Positions 55,756 to 64,000 of a stretch of 64,000 nucleotides of DNA are shown here, piece by piece (position 1 is the first letter of the stretch; every line of letters starts with the position of its first letter). Both the position numbers and the translations under genes were made by a program. Source of the stretch: JACQHM01 sp964535215 (GTDB lineage Bacteria; Methylomirabilota; Methylomirabilia; Methylomirabilales; JACQHM01); assembly GCA_964535215.1 (NCBI GenBank), contig CAZHST010000005.1, positions 1 through 64,000 on the forward strand. The letters run 5' to 3'. The notes under the pieces are model-generated. The model was not told where the DNA came from, did not search any database, and saw only the letters and a list, made by a program, of their open reading frames with translations.

Positions 55756-56508
55756 ATGCCGGAGATCCTCGAAACCAGGGACCTGAAAAAATCCTTTGGC
55801 GAGATCCATGCCGTGGACGGGGTGAGCCTGAAGATCCGGGAGAGGCTCCTCACCTCCATCATCGGCCCGAACGGGGCCGGGAAGACCACCCTCATCGGGC
55901 TCCTGACCGGGAGGTTGAAGCCCGATGCCGGCAGGATCTTCTTCAAGGGGGAGGAGATCACAAAGCTTCCCGTCCATAAACGGGTCCGGAGAGGAATCGC
56001 CACCTCCTTCCAGATCGTCAACATCTTCCCCGCCCTGACCGTCTTCCAGAACCTGAAGATCCCGGTCCTGGTCCGGCTCGGCAAGGGGGCCTCCTGGCTT
56101 CGCCGGGTCGAGGGGATGGACGATGTGCAGCAGGAGGTTGAGCGGCTCTTGAAGGATGTGGGGCTTCTGGGCAAAGGGCACCTCCCCGCCCGGTTCCTCT
56201 CCCATGGCCATCAGCGGCTCCTGGAGATCGCCCTTGCCCTGACCACGGAGCCTACGCTCCTCTTCCTGGACGAGCCGACGGCCGGCCTGAACCTTTCGGA
56301 GCGGCTCCATCTCATGGAGCAGATCAAGCAGCTTGCCTCCGAGAAGAAGACGACCTTCGTCATCGTCGAGCACGACATGGACCTGGTCTTCTCCTTATCA
56401 GACCGGATCGTCGTCATGCACCGAGGACGGGTCTTCGCCGAAGGGAGCCCCGAGGAGATCAAGGAAAACCGGGATGTCCGGCAGATCTACCTGGGGGAGG
56501 AGCTATGA
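55756..56508 (+). CDS. livG: Liv-type ABC ATPase (LivG)
   Basis: This 250-residue ATPase has Walker A G-P-N-G-A-G-K-T-T-L (near 38-47), a signature L-S-H-G-H-Q-R-L-L-E-I-A typical of LivG, Walker B L-L-F-L-D-E-P-T-A-G-L-N and the H-D-M switch histidine. The stop overlaps livF by ATGA. Confidence 0.93.
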   Translation: MPEILETRDLKKSFGEIHAVDGVSLKIRERLLTSIIGPNGAGKTTLIGLLTGRLKPDAGRIFFKGEEITKLPVHKRVRRGIATSFQIVNIFPALTVFQNLKIPVLVRLGKGASWLRRVEGMDDVQQEVERLLKDVGLLGKGHLPARFLSHGHQRLLEIALALTTEPTLLFLDEPTAGLNLSERLHLMEQIKQLASEKKTTFVIVEHDMDLVFSLSDRIVVMHRGRVFAEGSPEEIKENRDVRQIYLGEEL

Positions 56509-57209
56509 TCCTCGAGGTGAAAGGCATCCACACCTACTACGGGGCGAGCCATGTCCTCCACGGGGTCTCCTTCGCCGTCGCGAAAGGCGAGGCCGTCTGC
56601 CTCCTGGGAAGAAACGGCGTCGGAAAGACGACGACCTTACGAAGCATCCTGGGCCTGACCCCTCCGAGCTCGGGGAGCATCCTTTTTAAAGGCCGGGAGC
56701 TTCGAGGGAGGCCGACCCATGAGATCGTGAGGATGGGGATCGGATACGCCCCGGCGGACCGCCAGATCTTCCCCGATCTCACAACCCGAGAGAACCTCGA
56801 GATCGCCGCGCGTCCCCTTAAGGATGGTCAGGAATGCTGGACGCTCGAAAAGGTCTACAACCTCTTTCCGGCCCTGAAAGGGCGAGAGGAGAGCAAGGGG
56901 ATGTATCTCTCCGGCGGCGAGCAGAAGATGCTGGCCATCGGCCGGGCCCTCATGGGGAACCCAGAACTTCTCATCCTGGACGAACCCTCGGAAGGCTTAA
57001 GCCCTGTCATGGTCTCAAGCCTGATCGAGGTGATCCTCAGGATCAAGGAGCAGGGGGTAACCCTCCTCATCGCCGATCAGAACCTCAAGTTTGCCAGGAG
57101 GGTGGCCGACCGGGGCTACATCATGGAGAAGGGAGCGATCCAGCATGAGGGGACGATGAAGGACCTCTGGGAGAACGAGGCCCTCCTCAGAAAGTATCTG
57201 GCGGTGTGA
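56505..57209 (+). CDS. livF: Liv-type ABC ATPase (LivF)
   Basis: This 234-residue ATPase has Walker A G-R-N-G-V-G-K-T-T-T, the LivF-type signature L-S-G-G-E-Q-K-M-L-A-I-G-R-A, Walker B L-L-I-L-D-E-P-S-E-G-L-S-P and A-D-Q-N as the switch. Together with the preceding four genes it completes a HAAT transporter. Confidence 0.93.
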   Translation: MILEVKGIHTYYGASHVLHGVSFAVAKGEAVCLLGRNGVGKTTTLRSILGLTPPSSGSILFKGRELRGRPTHEIVRMGIGYAPADRQIFPDLTTRENLEIAARPLKDGQECWTLEKVYNLFPALKGREESKGMYLSGGEQKMLAIGRALMGNPELLILDEPSEGLSPVMVSSLIEVILRIKEQGVTLLIADQNLKFARRVADRGYIMEKGAIQHEGTMKDLWENEALLRKYLAV

Positions 57210-57234
57210 CCGGGCACCCAGCCTGACCAGACCG

Positions 57235-57264
57235 TTGACAGCGAGGGGCGATCCCTTGTACCCT
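57235..57264 (+). promoter_or_regulatory. Possible promoter for the DapA-family gene
   Basis: TTGACA (57235-57240), 18-base spacer, TACCCT (57259-57264). The -10 is poor. Confidence 0.3.
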
Positions 57265-57322
57265 ACTAGGCTGGCAGGGGCAAGCGGCGATTCCACCCGA
57301 TGTGACTTTGAGAGGAGGCATC

Positions 57323-58228
57323 ATGAAGATCGAAGGTGTCATCCCACCGGTTCCTACCCCCTTTGACGAGAAGGGGGAGGTGGCCTATGACAAGCTGGCG
57401 TCTAACCTGAGGAAGTGGAACGAGACCGAGCTGGCCGGCTACCTGATCCTGGGCTCAAACGGCGAGTTCCTCTCCTTAAGCGAGGAGGAGAAGTTGAAGG
57501 TCCTGGAGGTCGCCCGGGAGGCAATCCCGAAAGGCCGGAAGCTCTTCCTGGCCGGGACAGGGGCCGAATCCACCAGGGAGGCGATCCGGTTCACGAAAAG
57601 GGCTGCCATGACTGGTGCCGATGCGGCCCTGGTCATCACCCCCTCGTACTTCAAGGCGAGGATCAAGACCCCTGAGCTGGTCGCCCACTATCAGGCCCTG
57701 GCCGATGAGTCGCCGATCCCCATTTTGATCTACAATGTCCCCCAGTTCACCGGGGTAAAGATCGAGCCGGAGGCCGTTGCGACCCTTGCCGAGCACCCGA
57801 ACGTGGTGGGGATGAAGGACAGCTCTGGGGATCTCTCGACGCTGGCGGAATATCTCCGGATCACCCCTCCCCGCTTCCAGATCATGGTCGGCTCGGCCTT
57901 AGTCGCCTACCCGGCCCTCTGCCTAGGGGTCACCGGGACAATCGTCGCCCTGGCAAACGTCGCCCCCCGGGAGTGTGTCCTCCTCTACACCCTGGCCAAG
58001 GATGGGAAACACGAGGAGGCAAGAGCGCTCCAGCTCAAGCTTCTCCCCCTCGCCCGATCGGTCACGACCCGCTTCGGGATCGCTGGCCTGAAAGCCGCGA
58101 TGGATCTCGTGGGCTACTACGGGGGACTCCCCCGGTTGCCGCTCCTCCCCATCCGGGAGGAGGACCGGGCCATCCTCAAACAGGAGCTTGAAGCCTTTGG
58201 ACTCCTCGGAAAGGAGGAACGGGGATGA
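57323..58228 (+). CDS. DapA/NAL-family aldolase or lyase
   Basis: This 301-residue TIM barrel belongs to the dihydrodipicolinate synthase/N-acetylneuraminate lyase group: V-P-T-P-F, G-S-N-G-E-F (G-x-x-G-E), L-I-Y-N-V-P (catalytic tyrosine, near residue 137) and the Schiff-base lysine in V-V-G-M-K-D-S-S-G (near 166). Several enzymes (4-hydroxy-2-oxoglutarate aldolase, KDG aldolase, DapA) share these; the G-S-N-G-E-F rather than G-T-T-G-E loop is against plain DapA. The neighbour transporter suggests a catabolic aldolase. GAGAGGAGG precedes the ATG. Confidence 0.82.
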   Translation: MKIEGVIPPVPTPFDEKGEVAYDKLASNLRKWNETELAGYLILGSNGEFLSLSEEEKLKVLEVAREAIPKGRKLFLAGTGAESTREAIRFTKRAAMTGADAALVITPSYFKARIKTPELVAHYQALADESPIPILIYNVPQFTGVKIEPEAVATLAEHPNVVGMKDSSGDLSTLAEYLRITPPRFQIMVGSALVAYPALCLGVTGTIVALANVAPRECVLLYTLAKDGKHEEARALQLKLLPLARSVTTRFGIAGLKAAMDLVGYYGGLPRLPLLPIREEDRAILKQELEAFGLLGKEERG

Positions 58229-58389
58229 TTGACAAGGAGCTTCTTTCGATCCTGGCCTGTCCGGCCTGCAAGGGCGAGGTGAAGCTGGATGAGGCCGCCC
58301 AGCGGATCATCTGCCAATCCTGCGGGAGACGCTACCCGATCCGGGACGGGATCCCCGTCATGCTGATTGACGAGGCGGAGCACCCGTGA
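58225..58389 (+). CDS. Trm112-family small zinc protein
   Basis: This 54-residue protein starts at ATG 58225 overlapping the aldolase stop (ATGA) and has C-P-A-C (residues 12-15) and C-Q-S-C (30-33), a four-cysteine zinc knuckle, followed by R-R-Y-P-I-R-D-G-I-P-V-M-L, the ending of bacterial Trm112/YcaR proteins. The family activates methyltransferases in eukaryotes and archaea; the bacterial role is unclear. It converges with the protease gene, stopping 18 bases short. Confidence 0.88.
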   Translation: MIDKELLSILACPACKGEVKLDEAAQRIICQSCGRRYPIRDGIPVMLIDEAEHP

Positions 58390-58407
58390 CCTTTGCCCCG
58401 GCCTCTT

Positions 58408-59796
58408 TCAACCCTTGGGCTTGATGGCGATGTAGAAGAAGCCCTCCCCCCGTTGGACCAGGAAGAGATCAACGCCGTTCAAGGAGTGCTGGAGGGCCTG
58501 TTGGTATGCCTCCAGGGTGTTCACCTCCCGCCGGTTGACCTCCCGGACCAGGTCTCCCGGCCGGATCCCGCTTCTGGCCGCCGGTCCGTCCTTCACCACC
58601 TCCGTGACGACCAGGCCTTGCTCCTCCTCAAGCTTAAACTGCTTGGCCTTCTCGGCATCCAGGACCTCGACGGTTAGGCCCAGGTCCTTCTTGGGCGCCT
58701 CCACCGCCGCCAGGGAGAAGGTCTCGGGAAACTCCCCCACCTGGACCAGCAGCTCCAGCGGCTTCCCCTCCCGGAAGACTGTGACCGGCACGACCGCCCC
58801 CACAGGGGTCATGGCCACTCTCCGCTGCAGGTCCCGGACATCCTCGACCTCCTTGCCATCGAAGGTGACAATGATATCCCCCCGCCTGACCCCGGCAGCC
58901 TCCGCCGGCCTCCCCGGCATGACGCTACTGACCAAGGCTCCTCTGGTCCGTTGATAGCCGAGGGCCTGGGCCAAGGCCATGTCCAGGTTCTGGATCGTCA
59001 CCCCCAGAAACCCCCAGGCGACTTTTCCCTTCTCCAGGAGCTGGGGGAGGATGACCTTGGCCAGGTTAATGGGGATGGCGAAGCCCACCTGACGGTTCGG
59101 GATGACGGCCGTGTTGATCCCGATCACCTCCCCCTTGAGGTTCAAGAGCGGCCCGCCGGAATTCCCAGGGTTGATGGCCGCGTCGGTCTGGATGAACTCA
59201 TCGAAGGGGGTGGTGAGGCCGAAGCCGGGGCCTTTGCGGCTGACGATGCCTAAACTGACGGCATAGTCGAGGCCAAAGGGATGGCCGATGGTCAGGACCA
59301 GCTCCCCGATCTCGAGGGCATCCGAATCCCCCAGGGGGAGGACCGCGAGGGGAGCGGAGGGTTCAATCTTCAAGAGGGCCAGGTCGGTCCGGGCATCCCT
59401 CCCGACCACCTTTGCCGGCAACCGCTCCTTGCCGAAAAGCTCCACCTCAATCTCGGTTGCCTGGGACACCACATGGTTGTTGGTGACGATGTACCCGTCC
59501 CTGGAGATGATGAACCCCGATCCTACCCTGGGCCGCTCCTCGGGCACGGGGGGATGCTCCGGGGGACGCTCCTCCTCGCTTTTGATGCCGATCTGCACCA
59601 CCGCTGGCCGGAGCCTCTTCGCCAGCTGGGAAAGGGATTTACTCAGGGCCAGGAGGTTACTCTCCGGCCCGGCGGCGGGGCTCCCCTCCGTCCAGAGTTG
59701 GCCCTGGACCGCTCCTCCAGCCCCGGGGGCAAACCCGAGCCAGAAGATGAGGAGGAGAACCCCCATTGGTTGGATCCGATGAACCGTTCGTCGCAT
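58408..59796 (-). CDS. degP: Periplasmic serine protease, HtrA/DegP type
   Basis: This 462-residue protein has a signal peptide, a trypsin-like domain and two C-terminal PDZ domains. The triad is His (N-N-H-V), Asp (A-R-T-D-L-A-L-L-K) and Ser (N-P-G-N-S-G-G-P-L-L). PDZ1 begins at about 265 (G-F-L-G-V-T), PDZ2 at about 370. It degrades or chaperones misfolded envelope proteins. Start ATG 59796 with GGAGGAAAGG, just before the signal helix. Confidence 0.93.
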   Translation of the reverse strand: MRRTVHRIQPMGVLLLIFWLGFAPGAGGAVQGQLWTEGSPAAGPESNLLALSKSLSQLAKRLRPAVVQIGIKSEEERPPEHPPVPEERPRVGSGFIISRDGYIVTNNHVVSQATEIEVELFGKERLPAKVVGRDARTDLALLKIEPSAPLAVLPLGDSDALEIGELVLTIGHPFGLDYAVSLGIVSRKGPGFGLTTPFDEFIQTDAAINPGNSGGPLLNLKGEVIGINTAVIPNRQVGFAIPINLAKVILPQLLEKGKVAWGFLGVTIQNLDMALAQALGYQRTRGALVSSVMPGRPAEAAGVRRGDIIVTFDGKEVEDVRDLQRRVAMTPVGAVVPVTVFREGKPLELLVQVGEFPETFSLAAVEAPKKDLGLTVEVLDAEKAKQFKLEEEQGLVVTEVVKDGPAARSGIRPGDLVREVNRREVNTLEAYQQALQHSLNGVDLFLVQRGEGFFYIAIKPKG

Positions 59797-59840
59797 ACCT
59801 TTCCTCCACAGGGTAAAGGAGATCTCTGCCATGGCGCGAA

Positions 59841-60335
59841 TTAGTCTCTCAGTTCTTGAAGGGATCGAGCCAACTCCCGAAGCCGTTGTTGAGACCTGGC
59901 CCCCGAGGCCGAAAGGGCAAGCTTCCGAGCCGTTCCACCGCTTATCTCGATCTCGACCACGAAGCGTTCCTCCGGGAGGAGCCCTCCGGCCTTCTCAGCC
60001 CACTCGATGACGACCACACCTCCATTGTACACCCATTCGTCCCAGCCGAGGTCAAGGATCTCGTCGAGCCGGTCCAGCCGGTAAAGGTCAATATGGTACA
60101 CCCGATGACGACCCCTGTACTCATGGACAAGGGTGAAGGTGGGACTTGTCGCCCCTTCCCGGGGATCAACCCCGATCCCGGCAGCGATCCCCTGGGCGAG
60201 GACCGTTTTTCCCGACCCCAACTCCCCCACAAGGCACACCACATCCCCCGGTTCAAGGAGGGCCCCCAGGGCCCGCCCCAAGGTAAAGGTTTCCTCCGGG
60301 CTGTTGGAATGGAGAACAAGGTATCCCGCTTCCAT
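59841..60335 (-). CDS. tsaE: TsaE, tRNA t6A biosynthesis ATPase
   Basis: TsaE is the ATPase that resets the TsaB-TsaD complex. The 164-residue protein has the P-loop G-E-L-G-S-G-K-T-V-L-A-Q-G, S-P-T-F-T-L-V-H-E-Y and Y-H-I-D-L-Y-R-L, with V-I-E-W-A-E-K. The start at ATG 60335 (GGGAGG upstream) is preferred; a GTG at 60359 overlaps the Nnr stop and could also be used. Confidence 0.92.
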   Translation of the reverse strand: MEAGYLVLHSNSPEETFTLGRALGALLEPGDVVCLVGELGSGKTVLAQGIAAGIGVDPREGATSPTFTLVHEYRGRHRVYHIDLYRLDRLDEILDLGWDEWVYNGGVVVIEWAEKAGGLLPEERFVVEIEISGGTARKLALSASGARSQQRLRELARSLQELRD

Positions 60336-60355
60336 AGGGCCTCCCAAGGACCGAG

Positions 60356-61942
60356 TCACCCCAAGGAACCTAAGGAACCAAGGGGTCCCTTGCCCCTGGC
60401 CCCTTGCACCTTTTTGATGGCCTCCGGAAGCTTGTTTAAGAGGTCGCCGGCCAGCATGGCCTCCTGGCCCAGCTCCTCGGCGGCCAGATCCCCGGCCAGC
60501 CCGTGGAGATAGACCCCTGCGATGGAGGCCTTCAGGGGAGCGATCCCCTGGGCCATCAACCCGGCGACCATGCCGGTGAGGACATCCCCTGTTCCCCCCG
60601 TTGCCATGCCAGGGTTTCCCGTAGGGTTGATGAAGACCTGACCCTCGGGATCGGCGACTAGGGTCCTTGCCCCCTTCAACACGAGATGGAGGTTGAAGGT
60701 GGAGGCCACCTTCTGGGCAATGGGGATCCGCTTCTCCAGGATCTCTTCCCTCCCGATCGAGAGGAGGCGGGAGAGTTCCCCCGGATGGGGTGTCAAGACC
60801 ACGGGGGCGTTCACCTTCTCGAGGACCTCCAGATGCTGGGACAGGGCGTTGATGCCATCGGCATCAACCACCATGGGAATCCTGAGCAAGGGGAGAAGCT
60901 CCCGAACCAACCGGGCCGTGCTGGGATGGGTCGAAAGACCGGGACCGATGGCCACCGCATCCTTTCCTTCGGCCAGGGCGAGGAGGTCATCGAGGGCCGC
61001 GACGGCCAGGGACCGCTCCTCAGTTTCGGGGAGGCCTTTCGTCATCGCCTCGGTCAGTTTTGCCTCCATGAGGTCGTTCAAGCTCTCGGGGAGGGCCAGG
61101 GTACAGAGCCCTGCCCCGACCCGGAGGCTGGCGAGAGCGCACAAAAAAGCCGCCCCTGTCTTCCCGGCACTTCCGGCGATGACCAGGACATGGCCGAAGG
61201 TCCCTTTGTGCGCGTTCGGATCGCGGGGCCGGAGGACCTCGGCCACCTCGTCAGCCTCTACGAGATTCACCTTGAGCTGCGGATCCTCCAGGAGGTTCCT
61301 CGGAATGCCAATGTCCACGACCTTGAGGGTACCAACGTATCGGGCCGCCGGGTACAAAAGGAGGCCCCGTTTGGGGAGGGCAAAGGTGACGGTCAGATAC
61401 GCCTGAACGGCAGGGCCGAGGAGCCTCCCGTCGTCGGCGGGGAGACCCGATGGGATATCCAGGGCGACGATCGGTTTCTCCAGACGGTTCAAAAGCCCGA
61501 TGGCCTCGGCGTAAAGGCCCCTGGCCGCCCCGCTCACGCCTGTGCCCAGGAGGGCATCCACCAGGAGATCTGCCTCGCGCAATTCCTCCGCGGTGTCCCG
61601 GAGCCCTTCCACGGACGTGATCTCCTTGGGCCCATGCCCCATCCGGTCCAGGATGGTGAGATTGACCCTGGCATCCCCCTGAACCTCTTCCCGTCTGGCC
61701 AGGAGATAGGTCTTGACCCGCACCCCGTGGTTCAGGAGGTGGCGGGCGCAGACGAAGCCGTCCCCCCCGTTGTTCCCCTTCCCCGCGACAACGGCAACCC
61801 GTTTCACGGCGGGGAAGACCCGGAGAAGCTCCTGGGCCGCTTGGCGGCCGGCGTTCTCCATCAAAAGGAGGGTGGGGATGCCGAACTCTTCCGCCGCCCG
61901 CTTATCGAGCCTTCGCATCTCGTCGGCGGTGACAACCTTCAC
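60356..61942 (-). CDS. nnr: Bifunctional NAD(P)HX repair enzyme
   Basis: This 528-residue protein fuses an epimerase (residues about 1-215, with E-N-A-G-R and G-K-G-N-N-G-G-D-G-F-V) to an ADP-dependent NAD(P)HX dehydratase (about 235-510, with G-S-A-G-K-T-G-A-A, T-P-H-P-G-E and G-T-G-D-V-L-T-G). Together they repair hydrated NAD(P)H. A standard bacterial fusion; acpS lies upstream and tsaE downstream. Confidence 0.93.
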   Translation of the reverse strand: MKVVTADEMRRLDKRAAEEFGIPTLLLMENAGRQAAQELLRVFPAVKRVAVVAGKGNNGGDGFVCARHLLNHGVRVKTYLLARREEVQGDARVNLTILDRMGHGPKEITSVEGLRDTAEELREADLLVDALLGTGVSGAARGLYAEAIGLLNRLEKPIVALDIPSGLPADDGRLLGPAVQAYLTVTFALPKRGLLLYPAARYVGTLKVVDIGIPRNLLEDPQLKVNLVEADEVAEVLRPRDPNAHKGTFGHVLVIAGSAGKTGAAFLCALASLRVGAGLCTLALPESLNDLMEAKLTEAMTKGLPETEERSLAVAALDDLLALAEGKDAVAIGPGLSTHPSTARLVRELLPLLRIPMVVDADGINALSQHLEVLEKVNAPVVLTPHPGELSRLLSIGREEILEKRIPIAQKVASTFNLHLVLKGARTLVADPEGQVFINPTGNPGMATGGTGDVLTGMVAGLMAQGIAPLKASIAGVYLHGLAGDLAAEELGQEAMLAGDLLNKLPEAIKKVQGARGKGPLGSLGSLG

Positions 61943-61951
61943 CAGAGGACC

Positions 61952-62329
61952 TCAATCGGTGGCGACGACGAAGGCAGTGGCATACTCGCCGTCATGGGAG
62001 AGACTGACCAGAACCCGCTTGATCCCCAAGGTTTCCGCATGAACCCTGGCCTGTCCAAAGAGACGGATCTCGGGGCAGGTCCCGCCGCCCCCAATCACCT
62101 CCACATCCCGCCAGCTGACGCCCCCTCCCCACCCGGTCCCCAGGGCCTTCATCACAGCCTCCTTGGCAGCGAACCGGGCGGCCAGGTGGATCTCCGGACG
62201 TTTTCTCCCCTCGCAGCTCTGCCGCTCACCATCGGTGAAGATCCTGGCCAGCAGACGTTCCCGGTGACGCTCCAGGACCCGCTGAAAGCGTTCAATCCTG
62301 ACCAGATCAACGCCGACGCTGATGACCAT
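61952..62329 (-). CDS. acpS: Holo-[acyl-carrier-protein] synthase
   Basis: AcpS attaches phosphopantetheine to apo-ACP. The 125-residue protein has the metal motif G-V-D-L-V-R-I-E-R (near residue 6) and the second motif A-A-R-F-A-A-K-E-A-V-M-K-A-L. The typical trimeric AcpS length is about 120-130. acpS-nnr-tsaE is a common gene order. Confidence 0.93.
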   Translation of the reverse strand: MVISVGVDLVRIERFQRVLERHRERLLARIFTDGERQSCEGRKRPEIHLAARFAAKEAVMKALGTGWGGGVSWRDVEVIGGGGTCPEIRLFGQARVHAETLGIKRVLVSLSHDGEYATAFVVATD

Positions 62330-62344
62330 TCGCCAGTCTCGAAT

Positions 62345-63196
62345 CTACTCTGGGTAACGGATGGGCAGTTGCCATGTCAGGACAAGGGTTTCCCCAGCTT
62401 TTCGGCCTGGGGCCTCCAAGGTCAGGGAGGCGGAGGAGGTCGAAAGGGGCTCCTTGGGGAAGGCCAGGTAGAAGTTCGCCTCGGCGATCCCCTTCCCCTC
62501 CACCTCGAGGACGGTCGCCCACTCCTCCAGCTCCGGGAGCATTCGGGCCTTGACCCGATGCCCTCGATCGTCCACGAGGGTAAACCGGGAAGGGGCCTGG
62601 AGGACAAATCCCGGGCTCAAGACCCCTCGGGTCGCTTCGAGGGTCACGGAGAAATAGAAGAAACGCTGGTGGTTGAAAGGAGGGGGGCCCTGGGCTGGAG
62701 GGCCCATGGCCTTAAGCTCCCGCTCCACCTTCTCCGGGGTCTCAAAGGTGCTCCTCACCCGCAAGCCTTCCCCCTCGGCCGTCTTGGTCAGGAGGTACCA
62801 TGTCCGGTAATAACGGTCCTCCAGGCTTAACGAAGCCGAACGGGGGGGTTCGGGAGGGGCCTTGTTCGGGGCCTCAACCGTAGGCGGGACCGGCCCCTCT
62901 CTCCGCCTCTCGCCCTTCCACGGTTGGAGCATGAGGAAACCGACCAGGAGGAACAGGACCAAGGCGGGGAGTCCGGCATACACAACCCACCGCTTCCACC
63001 TCGTGAGGGCGACCGGCCGCGCCAAGGGGGGTTTCGGCTCGGCGGCGGGGGGGTACCAGTCCACAAATTCCAGCTCCCGGGGGGACCGCTTCCCCGAGAC
63101 CGGACCCCGCCCTGACCACCGCTCCCCCTCCAGGGCCTCTTCCCCAGGCCGGGGCCCTTCTTCAGCCTTTGGATTCTCGGATCTGATCTCTACCAT
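62345..63196 (-). CDS. Hypothetical single-pass membrane protein
   Basis: This 283-residue protein has a polar N-terminal region (1-68), one hydrophobic helix (about residues 70-92), a Pro-rich stalk (about 93-120) and an extracytoplasmic domain (about 125-283) rich in beta strands, with alternating V-T-L-E-A and F-V-L-Q-A-P-S-R-F patterns. I do not recognise a family. The position after a similar uncharacterised gene and before acpS suggests an envelope role, but this is unsupported. Confidence 0.55.
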   Translation of the reverse strand: MVEIRSENPKAEEGPRPGEEALEGERWSGRGPVSGKRSPRELEFVDWYPPAAEPKPPLARPVALTRWKRWVVYAGLPALVLFLLVGFLMLQPWKGERRREGPVPPTVEAPNKAPPEPPRSASLSLEDRYYRTWYLLTKTAEGEGLRVRSTFETPEKVERELKAMGPPAQGPPPFNHQRFFYFSVTLEATRGVLSPGFVLQAPSRFTLVDDRGHRVKARMLPELEEWATVLEVEGKGIAEANFYLAFPKEPLSTSSASLTLEAPGRKAGETLVLTWQLPIRYPE

Positions 63197-63226
63197 CGCC
63201 CGCCACGACCATCGAGCCCTGAACGG

Positions 63227-64000
63227 CTAGAAACGGACCAGCCTCACCCCTTTTCCCCGGAGATAGGCCTTCACCTCCGGGTCCAACGGGACATCGGTCA
63301 GGAGGATAGGAGAGCCCCGGCTGCTGGAACCCGAAGACCCTCCGGGAAGGATGACGAAGCCCGGGACCTGGACCTGAAGCCGGCTCCCCGGAGGCTCAAG
63401 GGTCGTCCAAAACCTCCCGGCTTCTCCCTCATAGGAGACCTGAAGCAGATCCAACACCACCTGAATCACCGCCTCAGGCCTTGCCGGACCGATCCTGACC
63501 ACCTTGAAACCCTGGGCCTGGATCAGACGGACCAGGGGAGGGGCAAAGCCGGAGAAGTCGAGGATGTAGCGTTCCCCGTTCCGGTGGACAACCCGGCTGA
63601 CCTGAAGCCGGATCTGAAAGCCCAGCTTAGGATCCCCCCCTAAGGGGATCTCCACATCGGTCTCGTACCGTCCTCCCAAAAGCTCCAGGAGGCCATCCAC
63701 GAGCCTCTCAGGGCTGGACGTGTCCAACGCCTCCTCCCCGATCTCCGCCCCCTGGTCTCTTCTCGATTGACGGCCGATGGTGGATGGCTGGCCGACCAGG
63801 AACTCGCTTATCACGATGCCGTGTTTCTCGGCATACTGCTTCACCGGCGAGGGGAGGAGAAATTCCGGACGCTCAACCAGGTTGACGATATAGACCTGCC
63901 CGGTCAAGAGGCTCTCTTCCCCTTTCAGGATCACCCAATCTCCCCTGATGGTCACCTTGGCCCGATCCCCCAGCGTGACGAAGCTCTCGCGGACGACGGA
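63227..64000 (-). CDS. Uncharacterised protein, 5' end outside window
   Basis: The frame is open from 64000 to the stop at 63227, at least 257 codons; the first in-frame GTG inside is at 63955, but coding looks continuous upstream of it so the start probably lies outside. The protein alternates short strands and helices, with V-R-I-G-P-A-R-P-E-A-V-I-Q-V-V-L-D-L-L-Q in the middle and a Gly/Ser-rich linker near the C terminus before I-L-L-T-D. No family recognised; may be secreted or cytoplasmic. Confidence 0.45.
   Translation of the reverse strand, partial: SVVRESFVTLGDRAKVTIRGDWVILKGEESLLTGQVYIVNLVERPEFLLPSPVKQYAEKHGIVISEFLVGQPSTIGRQSRRDQGAEIGEEALDTSSPERLVDGLLELLGGRYETDVEIPLGGDPKLGFQIRLQVSRVVHRNGERYILDFSGFAPPLVRLIQAQGFKVVRIGPARPEAVIQVVLDLLQVSYEGEAGRFWTTLEPPGSRLQVQVPGFVILPGGSSGSSSRGSPILLTDVPLDPEVKAYLRGKGVRLVRF

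Noticed and set aside
60686..62830. 714-codon open frame on the plus strand
   Set aside because: It lies antisense to Nnr, AcpS and a hypothetical gene, shows low-complexity Gly/Pro/Arg-rich translation and no family motifs. It is a by-product of GC-rich codon use.
1..64000. CRISPR arrays, insertion sequences, integrases, phage genes
   Set aside because: No regularly spaced repeats, transposase or integrase motifs were seen on either strand.

Overview
This GC-rich bacterial window is densely coded, with a median intergenic gap of a few bases and many ATGA/TGATG overlaps. Its metabolism looks like that of an environmental, respiratory, acid- and alcohol-oxidising bacterium. It carries a branched-chain acyl-CoA operon wired to quinone through ETF and a membrane FeS oxidoreductase. 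It also has a nearly complete coenzyme F420 operon, a PQQ dehydrogenase with a Liv-type ABC transporter, and a SAM-I riboswitch. F420, ETF:quinone oxidoreductase, GldA/F/G-like ABC genes and NIL-domain proteins together fit lineages such as Methylomirabilota (NC10/Rokubacteria) or Tectomicrobia. That placement is an inference; no rRNA or other clean marker is present.

Layout. 1-1634 (+): the end of an Hsp20 gene, a strong terminator, a ferritin-like protein and a stand-alone 3-hydroxyacyl-CoA dehydrogenase. 1631-20234 (-): an 18.6 kb catabolic operon headed by a TetR regulator. It encodes thiolase, 3-hydroxyacyl-CoA dehydrogenase, enoyl-CoA hydratase, acyl-CoA dehydrogenase, EtfB, EtfA, the ETF:quinone oxidoreductase, a split B12 acyl-CoA mutase, HMG-CoA lyase, methylcrotonyl-CoA carboxylase, a cupin, a second acyl-CoA dehydrogenase and MeaB. 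The mutase carries isobutyryl-CoA mutase residues rather than methylmalonyl-CoA mutase residues, so valine/isobutyrate carbon may enter the butyryl-CoA beta-oxidation genes of the same operon while leucine carbon goes through MCC and HMG-CoA lyase.

20411-25005 (+): GldA/GldF/GldG-like ABC genes plus a DUF4340 protein. 25135-28743 (+): a glyoxylate/hydroxypyruvate module and a small secreted orphan. 28759-28908 (-): a remnant of a TctC-type receptor gene. 28924-30943 (-): a SAM-I riboswitch controlling NIL protein, threonine synthase family enzyme and a MoaD-like carrier; this is a candidate protein-thiocarboxylate homocysteine pathway. 31330-37686 (-): NusG-like factor, AP-superfamily phosphodiesterase, ATP sulfurylase, APS kinase, sugar epimerase, polyprenol-type glycosyltransferase and a membrane-anchored RraA-like protein. 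37861-45100 (-): F420 biosynthesis (cofC, cofE, cofG, cofH, cofD) with three F420-linked redox proteins, flanked by tRNA-Glu(CTC) and tRNA-Gln(CTG). 45139-47270 (-): gltX and greA behind a leader with two terminator hairpins.

47444-50461 (+): a YdjM-like membrane protein, a cytidylate kinase-like/BON fusion, TsaB and RimI. 50515-58389 (+): cytochrome c, a PQQ-dependent alcohol dehydrogenase (probably lanthanide type), a five-gene Liv-type ABC transporter, a DapA-family lyase/aldolase and a 54-residue Trm112-family protein. 58408-64000 (-): HtrA/DegP protease, TsaE, NAD(P)HX repair enzyme, AcpS and two uncharacterised proteins, the last running off the window. I saw no insertion sequences, prophage, CRISPR array or replication origin.
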